Positions 44,111-54,865 of a stretch of DNA of 64,000 nt are shown here, piece after piece (position 1 is the stretch's first letter; the number at the start of each line of letters is the position of its first letter). The translations under genes were made by a program, and so were the position numbers. This DNA comes from Dolomedes plantarius (Eukaryota > Arthropoda > Arachnida > Araneae > Dolomedidae): NCBI GenBank assembly GCA_907164885.2, contig OU015499.1:164819629-164883628 (forward strand). Reading direction: 5' to 3'. Below the pieces are notes generated by a model. That model did no database searches. It had not been told where the DNA came from and was given only the letters and a program-made list of their open reading frames with translations.

Positions 44111-45373
44111 CTACATCATCCGCAAATTTCCTGTTATTACATGACCATGTGTCGTATCTACATAACTATTGTAATTGGGCAGCTGACAAACAAATTTTAA
44201 ATTTATTGATTGAAAAAAATATTTTGATACCTGATTATAGTTAAATATACGTCTACCCATAAGAGTATATTTAAAGGCACGTTTTATTTTTATGTCATTT
44301 ATAGGAAACATATCATGAAGTTTATCAAATATAGTATTGAAGTTTATATTATTTAGTTTATGGTTAGTAAAATTTAGTACACAATAAGTGTTATTAGCTG
44401 TATTTTGATTTTTATATAAGTTTATTTTTAAATGATTTGCCCGTGTTAACATTAAATCATATACCAGATGCTGATAATGATAATTCTTTATTTTAGTACT
44501 TAAAAATAGTTGATATAGCTTAATGATATGTTTTTTAACGATAGAAAAAATCCAAGCTTTTAATTTTTTATATTGATAGTCAATAATAAACCTTTCTTGA
44601 AAACTTATTAAGGCATGTTTATATAAGTTACAATCAACAGTCTTACTTTTATTATAACTTTTACCTCTTATAGTTCTTTTTGATGACTTAGTATCTTCGA
44701 TTAGTTGAGGGTAAATAGGATGAGCTGACACATCAGTAAAATTAAATTTAACTATATTTTTCTGTTTATATATTTGATTAAGGCCATATGGAAAGAGAGT
44801 TTTAAGCTTTTGCATATATATATTTTCATAATATAACCTTTCAGAGGGTGATTTAATTATATCAAGAATGGAGATAACAATATTTTCAAAATTATGTTTT
44901 TTGAAGTGATCAAATTCAATGTTTAGTGGTTGACTATTTAGTGTGTTATATTTTTTTATATTAGAACGGTGTAAATTTATTCTAATATGTAGTGGTTTAG
45001 AAGTTTGTCCTATATATTCCATATGACAACAACTACAAGTGATTTTGTATATGCAATTATAAGTTTTACAGAAATTTTGTTTTTGTGAATTTACTTGTAT
45101 TTGTGAAGTATGTGCTAGGGGACAAGTTTTACAAAGCTTATTAGTGCATTTATCAAAAACCAATGTCTTTTGCCTGAATTGATAACTTGGAGAGGGCACA
45201 GAGAAAGAGGATGAAGATAATTGGTAATAGTTTGACGATCCATTGATACCCCAATAAGTATCAATGTACCGAGCATTGACATCATTAGTATGATATGCCA
45301 ATTTGCCAGTCGCTAAAATTCGTTTACTATAACTCATGATATGAAGAAAGTATAAGTTCAATTGAACCAACAT
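44111..45373 (-). CDS. GIY-YIG endonuclease part of the Penelope-like element
   Basis: 420 codons from ATG 45,373. A CTNKLCKTC motif (residues 76-84) precedes the GIY-YIG core, NCIYKITC ... EYIGQTSKPLHIRINLHR (residues 106-136; YIGQT, Arg 131), with the metal-binding Glu at ERLYYENIY (183). This nuclease nicks the target to prime reverse transcription. A long basic region follows, ending in SYVDTTHGHVITGNL, the linker that in relatives leads into RT. The frame ends at TAG 44,111 after a one-base shift. A CxC motif reported for this linker in Naiads is not evident here (CQLPNYNSY instead). Endonuclease and RT were probably a single protein in the active source. Confidence 0.85.
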   Translation of the reverse strand: MLVQLNLYFLHIMSYSKRILATGKLAYHTNDVNARYIDTYWGINGSSNYYQLSSSSFSVPSPSYQFRQKTLVFDKCTNKLCKTCPLAHTSQIQVNSQKQNFCKTYNCIYKITCSCCHMEYIGQTSKPLHIRINLHRSNIKKYNTLNSQPLNIEFDHFKKHNFENIVISILDIIKSPSERLYYENIYMQKLKTLFPYGLNQIYKQKNIVKFNFTDVSAHPIYPQLIEDTKSSKRTIRGKSYNKSKTVDCNLYKHALISFQERFIIDYQYKKLKAWIFSIVKKHIIKLYQLFLSTKIKNYHYQHLVYDLMLTRANHLKINLYKNQNTANNTYCVLNFTNHKLNNINFNTIFDKLHDMFPINDIKIKRAFKYTLMGRRIFNYNQVSKYFFQSINLKFVCQLPNYNSYVDTTHGHVITGNLRMM

Positions 45374-46555
45374 ATTATGTTAATTATAATTAATATAATA
45401 AACCAAAGCATATTGCAAGTATTATAGTAGCTTAGTAAAAAGCTAAGAGAATATATAAAGAACAATTTATGTATCATATAAAACTAAACAATAGTATAAT
45501 ATCTTGAGTAAAATAATTTTAAACACCAATAATGTGATTAACTATACTTAAAAAATTAATTTGTTAAACTTGCGTAAAATAATGATTATACCTATATACA
45601 GTTCACAAATAATATTATCAATTCAATAAAATAATATGTTGATATACATGAGTAAAATAAAAAATGTATCAATAGAAGATAATGTGGAAAAATTAATATA
45701 GATTAAATGTTTAAACTCATAAACAAATCAATAATATAAAATGTAGATATTCATGAGTAAAATATAAAGTATCAACCAATAAACAATTCAAAAAGATAAT
45801 GTTGAATAAGCATTATAGAATAAATAATTAGCTAATAAACAAAACAATAGTATATAATGTTGTAATTCTTGAGTAAAATATAATGTTAAAACCAATATAC
45901 ATAACTATAGATTATAATGTTGAAATATTTTTGAGTATAATGATTAATGTATTAACCATATTACAATTCATTAAAAGATTATGTTAAATAAGTATTATAG
46001 ATTAAAATTTCAATATATTATACAAATCAATAATATATCATTTTGTAATTCTAGAATAAATATTATAGATTAAACGTTTAAAATACTATTCAATTCAGTA
46101 GAATATAATGTTGAAATTCTAGAGTAATATAATAAATGTATAAACCAATATACAATTAATAAATTACAATATACAATTCAATAGAAGATCATGATGATAA
46201 AAAACATGAGTAAACTAATAAATTACATAACTAGTTTAAACTAAATTAAACTAAAGAATCTCCTGTGCCATATAAAAGAAAAAGGGCTAATTAAGTTCAG
46301 GCAAAACACATCATCAGTTCCATAACAAATGCAATAATAAAGAGCAAAACCAAAATTACTATAGAATAGGCAAAGATTAATATATTATAGTGATTAATTT
46401 ATTCAACAATACCAAGTGTCATTTATCAACAGCAAGTCATGTTACAACAAGGCAGAAATTAAACCCAGACATCTACCAAATTTTACTATTTTTTAAAAAA
46501 AGTTTTTGACATTTTACAATTTTTTTATTCATTTTTTATATTTTTATAATTTTTT
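45374..46555 (-). repeat. AT-rich degenerate repeats, 5' part of the Penelope-like element
   Basis: Variants of ttgagtaaaata recur at about 45,503, 45,570, 45,647, 45,752, 45,868, 45,932 and 46,205, each followed by an atgtt or caattcaata phrase. The spacing is 60-120 bases and irregular. There is no coding frame. It may be a 5' UTR built of tandem repeats, or target DNA. Confidence 0.55.
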
Positions 46556-46559
46556 TGAG

Positions 46560-47153
46560 TGTGTGTGGATATACACTTCAGCTGTCGTGCAGAATTTCCT
46601 TTTTGATGAATGAAACTTCTCCCAGGTGAATCTGGTTGTGTCTGTTCAAGCTGCATTGCAGAAAAAAAAACCTTCTCGCAGATGAACGGTTTTTCCCCCA
46701 GTGTAATTGCTGAAGTGTTCCTTGAGGCGACCGCGGACACGCTGCAGACGAAAGGCTTCTCTACAATGGGGATGCCCATGTGCCTCTCAAAGTTCCTCTT
46801 CTCGTAGAACCAATTCCAGCACACGTCGCATGAGAAAGGCATCTCTCCCCTGTGCAAGACCAGCTGATGATTCAGAGGACGCTACCGGGTGAATATTGTC
46901 AGGCACACACCTCAGACGTGAGGTGTTTCTCCGTTGTGGATGCACATGTGGAGCCTTGGGCTCGACTTCCAGGCGAATCCTTTCTGGCTTACACCGCAGA
47001 CGTGAGGTTTTCTCCGATGTGGGAACACAAGTGTTCCTTCAGGTTCGCTTGCTGGGTGAACCCTCTCTGGCCGACACCGCATACGAAAGGTTTCTCTCCC
47101 GTGTGGGTCAGCAGGTGACGCATCAGGGTCCCCTTCTGGCCGAATCGTCTGTG
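46560..47153 (-). pseudogene. decayed C2H2 fingers 3' of zinc-finger gene B
   Basis: Collinear with 20,160-20,751. Readable finger pieces are HRRFGQKGTLMRHLLTH, CGVGQRGFTQQANLKEHL, FSCDVCWNWFYEKRNFERH and a CEKVFF remnant. An extra A in the aaaaaaaaacc run near 46,665 breaks the last piece. Confidence 0.7.
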
Positions 47154-48173
47154 TCACACACCGGACACGTGAGGTTTTTCCACGATGTGAGTGCGCAGAT
47201 GTGTCTTCAGGTCTTTCCGCTGGGCGTATCGTCTCTGGCACACACCGCAGACATGAGGTTTTTCTCCGGTGTGGGTGCGCAAGTGTGCCTTCATGATTTC
47301 ACACCGGGCGAACCCTCTGTGGCAGACATTGCAGACGTAAGGCTTTTCTCCGGTGTGGGTGCGCAGGTGAACCTTCAGGCTTTTCTGTTGACTGAACCCT
47401 TTCTGGCAGACATCGCAGACATGAGTTTTTCGGTTGTGGGTGTCCATGTGTGCTCTCAGGCCTGACCCCTGGGTGAACCCTGTCTGGCACACATGGCAGA
47501 CGTAAGGCTTTTCTCCCGTGTGGGTGAGCAGGTGATTCCTCAGGTTCGACGGGTCAGCGAATCGTCTCTGGCACACACCGCAGACATGAGGTTTTTCTCC
47601 GGTGTGGGTGCGCAGGTGTACCTTCAGGCTTTTCTGTTGAGTGAACCCTCTCTGGCAGACATCGCAGACATGAGGTTTTTCTCCCGTGTGGGTAAGCAGG
47701 TGCATCTTCAGGGACTTCTTAAGGGTGAATCCTCCGTGACAGACACCGCAGACGAAAGGTTTATCTCTCATGTGGGTGAGCATGTGCCGCTTGAGATATA
47801 CCTGCTGGGCGAATCCTCTCTGGCACACACTGCAGATGTGAGGTTTCTCTCCCGTGTGGGTGCGCAGGTGTCTGTTAAGTTTTTTCTTGGAAAGAAATCC
47901 TTTTTTGCAAAGGTCGCACATCAAAGTTTTTTCTCTCGTATGTTCGGGTGTGTATGTGTTTCGGTGAATCGGTCGAGTGGAGATGTTTTCGCATTCGGAA
48001 ATATTCTGTACGTGCTTAGAGTTGAGGTGTTCTTCAGTGGCGTGAGGTCCATTTGAAAAGCACGAATCACTGACAGTAGATATTTCTTCGTCGGGAAGGT
48101 GCTCCTGGGAAGAATGACTCGCGCCTGAATTTTTCCTTTCGTCGGAATCGTTAGAAGTCACTTCGTGCTCCAT
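47154..48173 (-). CDS. C2H2 zinc-finger protein, nine fingers, block B
   Basis: About 339 residues from ATG 48,173 (MEHEVTSNDSDERKNSG). It has an acidic N-terminus of about 90 residues, then nine C2H2 fingers from CDLCKKGFLSKKKLNRH to CGVCQRRYAQRKDLKTH with TGEKP linkers. It is a close paralogue of the gene at 20,752-21,759, with substitutions in DNA-contact helices: finger 3 TLKKSLKMH, finger 6 TQGSGLRAHM, finger 8 ARCEIMKAHL. It stops at the TGA at 47,154-47,156, the same codon as gene A (HVSGV-stop). Both frames are open over more than 330 codons, which suggests either recent duplication or retained function. No effector domain was recognised. DNA binding in the nucleus is expected from the family. 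Confidence 0.75.
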   Translation of the reverse strand: MEHEVTSNDSDERKNSGASHSSQEHLPDEEISTVSDSCFSNGPHATEEHLNSKHVQNISECENISTRPIHRNTYTPEHTREKTLMCDLCKKGFLSKKKLNRHLRTHTGEKPHICSVCQRGFAQQVYLKRHMLTHMRDKPFVCGVCHGGFTLKKSLKMHLLTHTGEKPHVCDVCQRGFTQQKSLKVHLRTHTGEKPHVCGVCQRRFADPSNLRNHLLTHTGEKPYVCHVCQTGFTQGSGLRAHMDTHNRKTHVCDVCQKGFSQQKSLKVHLRTHTGEKPYVCNVCHRGFARCEIMKAHLRTHTGEKPHVCGVCQRRYAQRKDLKTHLRTHIVEKPHVSGV

Positions 48174-48315
48174 CTCCAAAGGACAGTAATATGATAAAAC
48201 ACGAAAAGGTTAAGTTACTCTAATCCAAATTAAATATGTTTATTTTTATTAATATTCCTTTGGGAACACGATGTATGAAGCGAAAGATGGATGCAGAAGA
48301 TTTTCTTCCTTTGAT

Positions 48316-48388
48316 GAGAATCTCACATCAATGGTCAGTTCAGAATGGTAAGTTAAAATGAAATCTGCCGGCCACGAAGGTCAGTGAT
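48316..48388 (-). promoter_or_regulatory. conserved core upstream of zinc-finger gene B
   Basis: Matches 21,922-21,994 and 5,540-5,612, except that cagaaagg is cagaatgg here. Confidence 0.35.
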
Positions 48389-49157
48389 TCATGTTAAAAA
48401 TTTTTTATCTGATCCACTTCATTAAAAAAATAACTAATGCGGTAGGTATATTGTATATATATCTTTAAAATCTGATTTTATATCAGAATGAATAAGTATT
48501 GTTTATGGACCTAAATTAAAGGAATCTAGAGTTATCTGAAATATGATCAGACAATAGATGCAAACTGGAAAAAAAATAGCACGGCTAATTCCAATGAACT
48601 ACAGAGACATTCTGCAATTAGAATTCGGACAGATTCTGCACGGCGCTGAAACTGCAGTATTCACTCTCATTTTGGGGACTTGAATTTCACAACCCGCGTT
48701 ATTCTTTTACACTGCGTTAAGATTTCTGTGTCTGAGAAGTTCTGCGTGATTCTTTTTCTCTGGGCGTTAAGATTCGAACGAAATTTTAAGCAGCACATCT
48801 ACCGACAGGGGGTACTGACATCTGCAACGATATAAAAAAATAAAAGTAATGAGATATTCATGTTTTAAATCCTTCAATAAACTATACTCTCACATACAAA
48901 GCTACGCTGCACAAATAGAGGTTAGAATGATTTTCATGACTGTCACTGCACAATTCTTTTTAGACATACCTCCCACCTCAGCAAGGTGTTTCTGTAGAAC
49001 TCATTGGCAAGTGAAATCTTTCTAACACGTAAAAATGGAAGGCTTTTCCAACACATGATCAAAAAGGTAATTCTCATTATTACGAATCGTATTTTAAAAC
49101 TGCATCGTAAACCAACTTAAATAATTCCATGTTGCTTAGCATTGAGATGATCTTTTC
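48389..49157. other. upstream flank of zinc-finger gene B
   Basis: Non-coding, collinear with block A (21,995-22,757). Confidence 0.55.
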
Positions 49158-49333
49158 TAAAATACAAAAGACGATAACTACACTGGGAATGACACGGGGA
49201 AAATTAAAGAGCGGTGAGTGAGATAAACTTTTTAATGGATTCACAAGAATACAAAATACAACTATACTAGGTAATACACGAGGGAAATCACAGACGGATG
49301 AGTGATATGGAACTTTCAATAGATTGTTCATCA
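49158..49333. repeat. two diverged 87-bp minisatellite units, block B
   Basis: The same two-unit arrangement as at 22,758-22,935. Confidence 0.85.
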
Positions 49334-49373
49334 TGTTTTAACATGCAACATCCTAGAAAACATTCATGTAACA

Positions 49374-49535
49374 CCATTGGCGGCTCCAAGGTGGCCGGGG
49401 GGGGCAGTAGGGGCAATTGTCGTTCACCAAATAAGCCCGGCGTATTTTTTTTTTCATAGCCTAAAATCATATAATCGTACACCTAATACTAAAATACTAA
49501 ATGGGTTTAAATTTAGAACGAGACGATGTTTATTT

Positions 49536-49600
<65 letters not shown>

Positions 49601-49650
49601 GCTAAGAGCCTACATCCCCCAAAAAAAACTCTGGACTGGAGCCGCCCCTG
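49374..49650. mobile_element. hAT-type MITE, block B, compact copy
   Basis: CCATTGGCGGCTCCAAGG and the inverted CTGGAGCCGCCCCTG bound about 277 bases, with tgtaaca on both sides (49,367-49,373 and 49,651-49,657). The interior contains a (TA)n tract at 49,538-49,596. The CAGGGGCGGCTCC-type end and 7-8 bp duplication indicate hAT. Block C (9,300) shows the empty site. Confidence 0.75.
49538..49596. repeat. (TA)n microsatellite inside the MITE
   Basis: About 58 bases of pure (TA)n. Confidence 0.95.
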
Positions 49651-50233
49651 TGTAACATTCTTCTGAGTGGAAAATACTCATCAAGCTATCAACTACCAAA
49701 AGCAAGCAAAATTATGACACGGACTCTGGGATGTCTAAGTGCTCAGCATCCATAACGAAGAACGCCGAAGCACCTAATCTCTGTTCAAGATACCCGTAGA
49801 TGCGCCTGTATAAACAAAGAACGACGGCGAACGAACCCATGGAACTTTCGGTTTGAAATGCGGGTGGCGTCCACTTGAGCAAACCGAATGCTTGTGCAGC
49901 CGTTTGTGCATATCGTGTAGTGAATCATTGAGATGAGCTTTATTTTTCGAACTTTATCCAGTTACGACAACGAACAAGGAAAGCAAGTTCCTTACTGCAA
50001 ATGAAATTTCCAAGCAAAAAGCAAAGACTATATACACAGACGACGAACGAATACTAACGAACTTCCTTTGCTGTACCACCCAATGAGCAAACCGAGGGCA
50101 AGGCAAACAAATGCGTTCAGTGGTGTTCGTTGTCAGTACAGTGAAACTTCTCTATTCGGTCATCTCGCACAGCGGTCACCTTTTTCGGAACCATGACTGG
50201 CCGCCCATATATTATAGATGTGTGTGTGTGTGT
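49651..50233. other. paralogous flank beyond the MITE, block B
   Basis: Collinear with 25,437-26,000 and 9,300-9,854; ends in a short TG tract. Confidence 0.6.
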
Positions 50234-51245
50234 TAGTTATTGTATACATTGATCGAATTTTGTTCGTAAACCCTTCGTCCGTTGTATGTATACGCGCCTT
50301 TATACGATGGTCATGTTATATCCTGCGTACAGGATATAACATGACCATCACCTTACACGAAAACGGGAAAAAAGTAAGATTTATAATTTTTAATATTATT
50401 ATTATTAAAAAAAATGGAGAAAGAAGTAGGATATCGATTTGAAAAATAAAAATTTTATTTTTAAAAAAAATTAAAAAAATTTTTTTTTAAAGTATCTTTT
50501 TAAAAAAGGGTAGAATTTTACACTGAAATGAGATTGACATTTAAATATATGATTTTTTAAATTTTAAAATCGGCATATATATTGGCCAATGCATGATTTC
50601 ATGTTCAAAATCGCCGAAAATGTCACATGGGCCCGGTAAATACCCTATACATTGACCCATTTATTTTTTCAAATGTCAAAGAAAAAAAGAGTCAACAATA
50701 GGAATGGTGTTTCAAAAAGTAGAAAGGTCAAAAGTATGGATCTTACACATAGGAACATTTCCCAAGATAAAGAAAGTTATCAATTTTTTATGTCAGTTAT
50801 CTTGCCATATCCAGAATATTATAAGCATGGCGAATACAAATGCCAATATGAAAAAAAAATAGTCCTCATGTTTAACGGAACCATATTGAATCACAGAACT
50901 ACTACTTAAACCAAACAATCACTGTTAATAGTCACAGTCGTGTTATTTTCACTCTCCACCACTATAACGTATTGAGTCTTACATTTGTTGCAAACTCAAA
51001 AGTACGTATGTACGTTAATGTTAAAAAAATTATATCCCTCCATAGACGTCTTGAATCCTTCATATCGGGAGGTAATAATAAAGTATACCTTCTTAAACAC
51101 GACTCAATAATCAGAATGTTGTTTAGGCAAAAACAGTATTTATTGACGTCCACAAAAACACCAACAAGGAACAATAAAGAACATCATTATGCGATTCACA
51201 CTTGGAACACGTTCGACAAAATGAAATGGTGAAACTACAAGAAAA
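50234..51245. other. distal paralogous flank, block B
   Basis: Collinear with 9,962-11,035. Possible relic frame MSLTFVANSKVRMYV at 50,972 on the plus strand, not conserved downstream in block C. A block-B-specific palindrome is at 50,306-50,349. Confidence 0.45.
50306..50349. repeat. 20-bp perfect palindrome with 4-base loop
   Basis: gatggtcatgttatatcctg, a cgta loop, then the exact reverse complement. The paralogous place in block C (about 10,035-10,065) has only one arm in recognisable form. Confidence 0.9.
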
Positions 51246-52270
51246 GAAGCCTTATGTACAAGGAAAAATGACGTAAAATGTCGTGGTTACAATTCTGCAC
51301 AAAATAATTCGTTGTTGGGATCCCACTTTTAATCGAGCAATCAAATTTAATGTTTCGGCATAAAAAAAATCTAAATAAGTTTAATAGAATAAGTCTAAGC
51401 AAAACAAATCAGAAACCTGTTTTGATCAGCTGAACACTTTCATTTGGTTTCAGCTTCACACACAAGACATACACTGGTGTAAGAAATTAAGAGAATTTTC
51501 AGAATTGGTCGATTATCTCTAGAACTACTGTACCGATTTTAATGAAATTTGATATGTACACACATTGATACAATTCAATAATTCAATAATTGTAATACAC
51601 ACGCATGATCATTATACATTGTTAGATAAAAAGTTCCATCTGCAATATTATATTCTACAATGCGTCTTCGAATTTAGATTGTTAGAAGAATTTTAAAAAG
51701 CAATGTCCATTATTTTATCACTTTACTCCACATTTTGTATTATGGAGTGAATCGATTTGGCTATTGAGCAGCTCATATACTGCGGATATTATATACTGGT
51801 AAGAAATTATAGAGAGCATTTTAAAAGAATTTCTTAATTCAATAGCAATAATGGGACAGATGGAAATGTCCTTCTGGATCAAATAATCCTTTACTTGAAG
51901 ACTTAATTTACTATGAGCAAATTTTCATATTTCATTATTCTAACCATAAATTTCAGATTCCACATGATGAAAACAGACTTCTGTGAGCTATGAACCACTC
52001 AAAAATACCTTTGTTCAAAAAGAGGTAAATTAGGACAAATCACATCTGGTAAGTCATGCTAGGTTATATGTGAACTTTTCAGTCAACAGGTTAAAGTAAC
52101 AATAAAATGTTTTGAACATTTCCAAAGCAGTAAAAATTGAACTAATATTTATGTGGTAATCCTTATTATACAAAAAAGAATATCAGTGATTAACCAGAAT
52201 TTACCCAGGAAATAAGATGACTTCTCTCAAACAATAAAAAAATTTCATGAAAAATATACCATTACTCTAT
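51246..52270. other. AT-rich intergenic or intronic DNA
   Basis: I see no gene, RNA or repeat structure. Confidence 0.4.
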
Positions 52271-52273
52271 TAC

Positions 52274-52340
52274 AGTGATTTTCAACCTTTTTACATCTAT
52301 GCCTCCACTTTGGATAGTCTTCCTATGTCCCCCAGGCATA
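52274..52340 (+). mobile_element. possible hAT-type MITE end
   Basis: cagtgattttcaaccttttt followed by atgcctccactttgg resembles the start of common hAT MITEs (CAGTGGTTCTCAACCTTTTT). No opposite end was found. Confidence 0.35.
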
Positions 52341-54676
52341 TACACAGAAATACCCTAAAGTTAAACTGCAGGTGGGACTGACGAAAGATCAGGTAAGTCG
52401 AATTCGCTAAGTTGGGGTACAACTTTGTATATAAATACATATAAATTTTGTCTAATTGGGACCAAGGAATTACAAAAATACCAGTTTGAGTGGAAAATAT
52501 TGTATTACATATTAATATCATACATAATTTCAAGACATTGAAAAAAATCATGTTGATGGTTTTAAAAAAATCCAATAAAGTAGTCTGCCATTTTAACACC
52601 TTTTTTTACGCAAAGAATTTCTTCATAGCAGACTAAGAATTTTTTCCTCCCTGCTTTGTCGTAGTCATGAGATTTATATTCTCTAAAATCTGTCACCCTT
52701 TCTCAGTGATGCTGAGACCATCTGTCAAGTTTATAATTGTCATTAGGTTTTCTTGTGGAATTAGGTCTTAAGTGTCGCATTTGTCAGTGATGCTTTGGTC
52801 ATACATCTCTATGAGATCATCGACTGTCAGCTCCTGATGATGAGAACCCAACAGCTTGTTGAAAACATCTCCATCGAATTGGCAAGGTCGACAACATCTT
52901 CTATCACACGAGTAACAGGATCAGATGCAGGCATTGTTTTCATCTCGTTTTTTAAAAATATTGGATAAAATTTCTTCCAGACACCATTTAAAGTTTTTTT
53001 TTAAGTGGCAAATTTCATTCCAAGATTTTAAAAGGTGCAAAAAGGGTAAAATCAAAAACCGCATAACTCTGAGTTCACGTAAGTTTGGGTATTACTGTGT
53101 GTGTATATATATACTAGCCAGGCTTAGCCTAGCTACGCTCAAGCCATCCGTGTAACATATTTATGTACTTTGGGCCCCAGAAAAGAAAAAAAAAGGCCTA
53201 TAAATGTATTAAATTCAAGTCAATAAATTCCCATCAATTTTCATTCCCGATGCTGCCGACAGATGGCTGCACCACTGCACTTTACTGGATATAGATGATT
53301 TGATTTCTCAGCAGTGAGTGATTTTAGAATTAAAATATCTCTAAAACTATTGAATTAACAGAATAAGTGTACACAGAAAAAATTATCAGTTTTCAAAGAT
53401 CTTTCCAAATATGTAATATTTATGTACTTTCATGAGGAAAAAAAATACACCGATTATCGGCCATTGCGTTACGCTCACGTGACCTGACAAAGTCCTCTGT
53501 TACTTTATATTACTTTATATATATATATATATATATATATACATACACACACATTGAGGAAGGGAGAAGTACAAACTCACCAGATGTCATTCCTGAGGGT
53601 GCTAGGCCAAAATGGAGGTGACACCTAGGAAAATCAACCATTATGGTGCCAGTGTAAACCGGAGCAGTGTAGCTTCCAGCCATCTATAGACATGGTCTGG
53701 AATGTTCCAGCCAGGTGGCATTAAGCCACAACAACAACAAACTCTATTATATCCTGTAGTTAGAGGAATTTCTCGAATTCCTGACAAGAAATACTGATAG
53801 TATGAATTTTAATTTTAAAAATGGACAATAAATATCACAAATGGTATATGAATATACTCCAAACTAATTTTCAGGTTTACTAATTTCCTGTATGGTGATC
53901 CCAAATTAAAAGTAGTCAACAAATTACCTTGGTTAATAGAAGGAATGTCTCCACAGAAGTGCCTACACATGAGCATAAACAACAAGGTTTACTATTTACA
54001 ATTATTTTGGCTTTTATAGAATAATGAAGATAGGGGTAAACAGTTATAAAAGAGCTTTTCCCTCTGAAATTTTTAGAAAAGGAAAGTAGAATAAAAAATA
54101 CTAATACAATTGATAAAGAAAGAAAGAGAGTATATTCAACCTCTAAGAGCACATCTATTTATGCTCCTATGTCATGAAATACCTCCTACATGAAAGGTGC
54201 TACAGGATTTTCTAAGACACATATAATGCATACATCTGATTTTTACTGCAATAGAAAGCACATACTGAATTTGTGTTTATGTTTGATTTCTGAATATTAA
54301 ATTAAGTAATATACAGATAAATAAATCATTATATAAACTGGAAAATCTCTTAATTTTATAGCTAGCTCTCACTTAATCTCCATAACATATAACACCATCT
54401 GTGTACATAAATTCTACTGCAGAGCACAATCAAATTCCCTTTTTGAATAAAGAAAACGGAAATACAGATTAACAAAACTTGATTGATTTGGTACTTTTCG
54501 GTTAACAGAGCACCATTTGACACGAAACATAAATATTACCACAATAGAAAATTTTTTGGATTTAGAGAGAGAATGGCTATTTTATAAAATTCAAAATGAA
54601 TACAAAAAAGAGAGACAAGTACAGAAATTAACAAACAAGGAAAATACAAAATGGATTTTACCACATAAATTTCAAG
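52341..54676. other. AT-rich DNA with an old repeat fragment and a short (TA)n
   Basis: No gene recognised. Around 53,112-53,150 actagccaggcttagcctag and ctacgctc look like a repeat start similar in style to 1,670 and 23,345. (TA)n occupies 53,516-53,541. The short frames are AT-rich and not convincing. Confidence 0.4.
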
Positions 54677-54865
54677 TTACACAGGAAGGGTAAAGCTGCC
54701 GATTTCTTTTAACATTGCTAAAAACATTTGCGCCTTCTTATGCAATCGCTGCAACATGAATTTAATTTGGTACGGATCTAGTACATCTGTAATAATGTAT
54801 ACTTTATGAACTCCTTTGGTGGTGGGCAGTGCTAAGTAGACGTTTACTTCCCGATCTTGCATCAA
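54677..54865 (-). CDS. candidate small exon or ORF, unknown protein
   Basis: Family not recognised. From ATG 54,865 the frame reads MMQDREVNVYLALPTTKG ... FMLQRLHKKAQMFLAMLKEI ... to TAA at 54,677 (about 62 residues). Codon use is mixed and the composition richer than in flanking DNA, as in real coding sequence. A stop lies shortly upstream in frame, so it would be either a short protein or a last exon beginning near 54,870 after the acceptor-like aagaagcag. No partner exon is evident. Confidence 0.35.
   Translation of the reverse strand: MMQDREVNVYLALPTTKGVHKVYIITDVLDPYQIKFMLQRLHKKAQMFLAMLKEIGSFTLPV

Larger units (their letters stand above)
42205..46555 (-). mobile_element. Penelope-like element with N-terminal GIY-YIG endonuclease (Naiad-type)
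   Basis: On the minus strand an endonuclease frame (45,373-44,111) precedes a reverse-transcriptase frame (44,099-42,741). Canonical Penelope elements have the endonuclease at the C-terminus. The permuted order, CxxC motif ahead of the nuclease and HGHVITG linker fit the Naiad group described in invertebrates, including spiders. The element lies between a (TA)n tract and the point where block A also has (TA)n, consistent with the reported insertion bias for microsatellites. The 5' part (45,374-46,555) is AT-rich and repetitive. The 3' region of about 530 bases holds a stem-loop. Confidence 0.85.
40740..51245. repeat. segmental duplicate, block B
   Basis: The same order as block A, with the Penelope-like element inserted at the (TA)n between the Tc1-like element and the zinc-finger gene. 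Its left part is also tandemly duplicated as unit 1. Confidence 0.85.
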
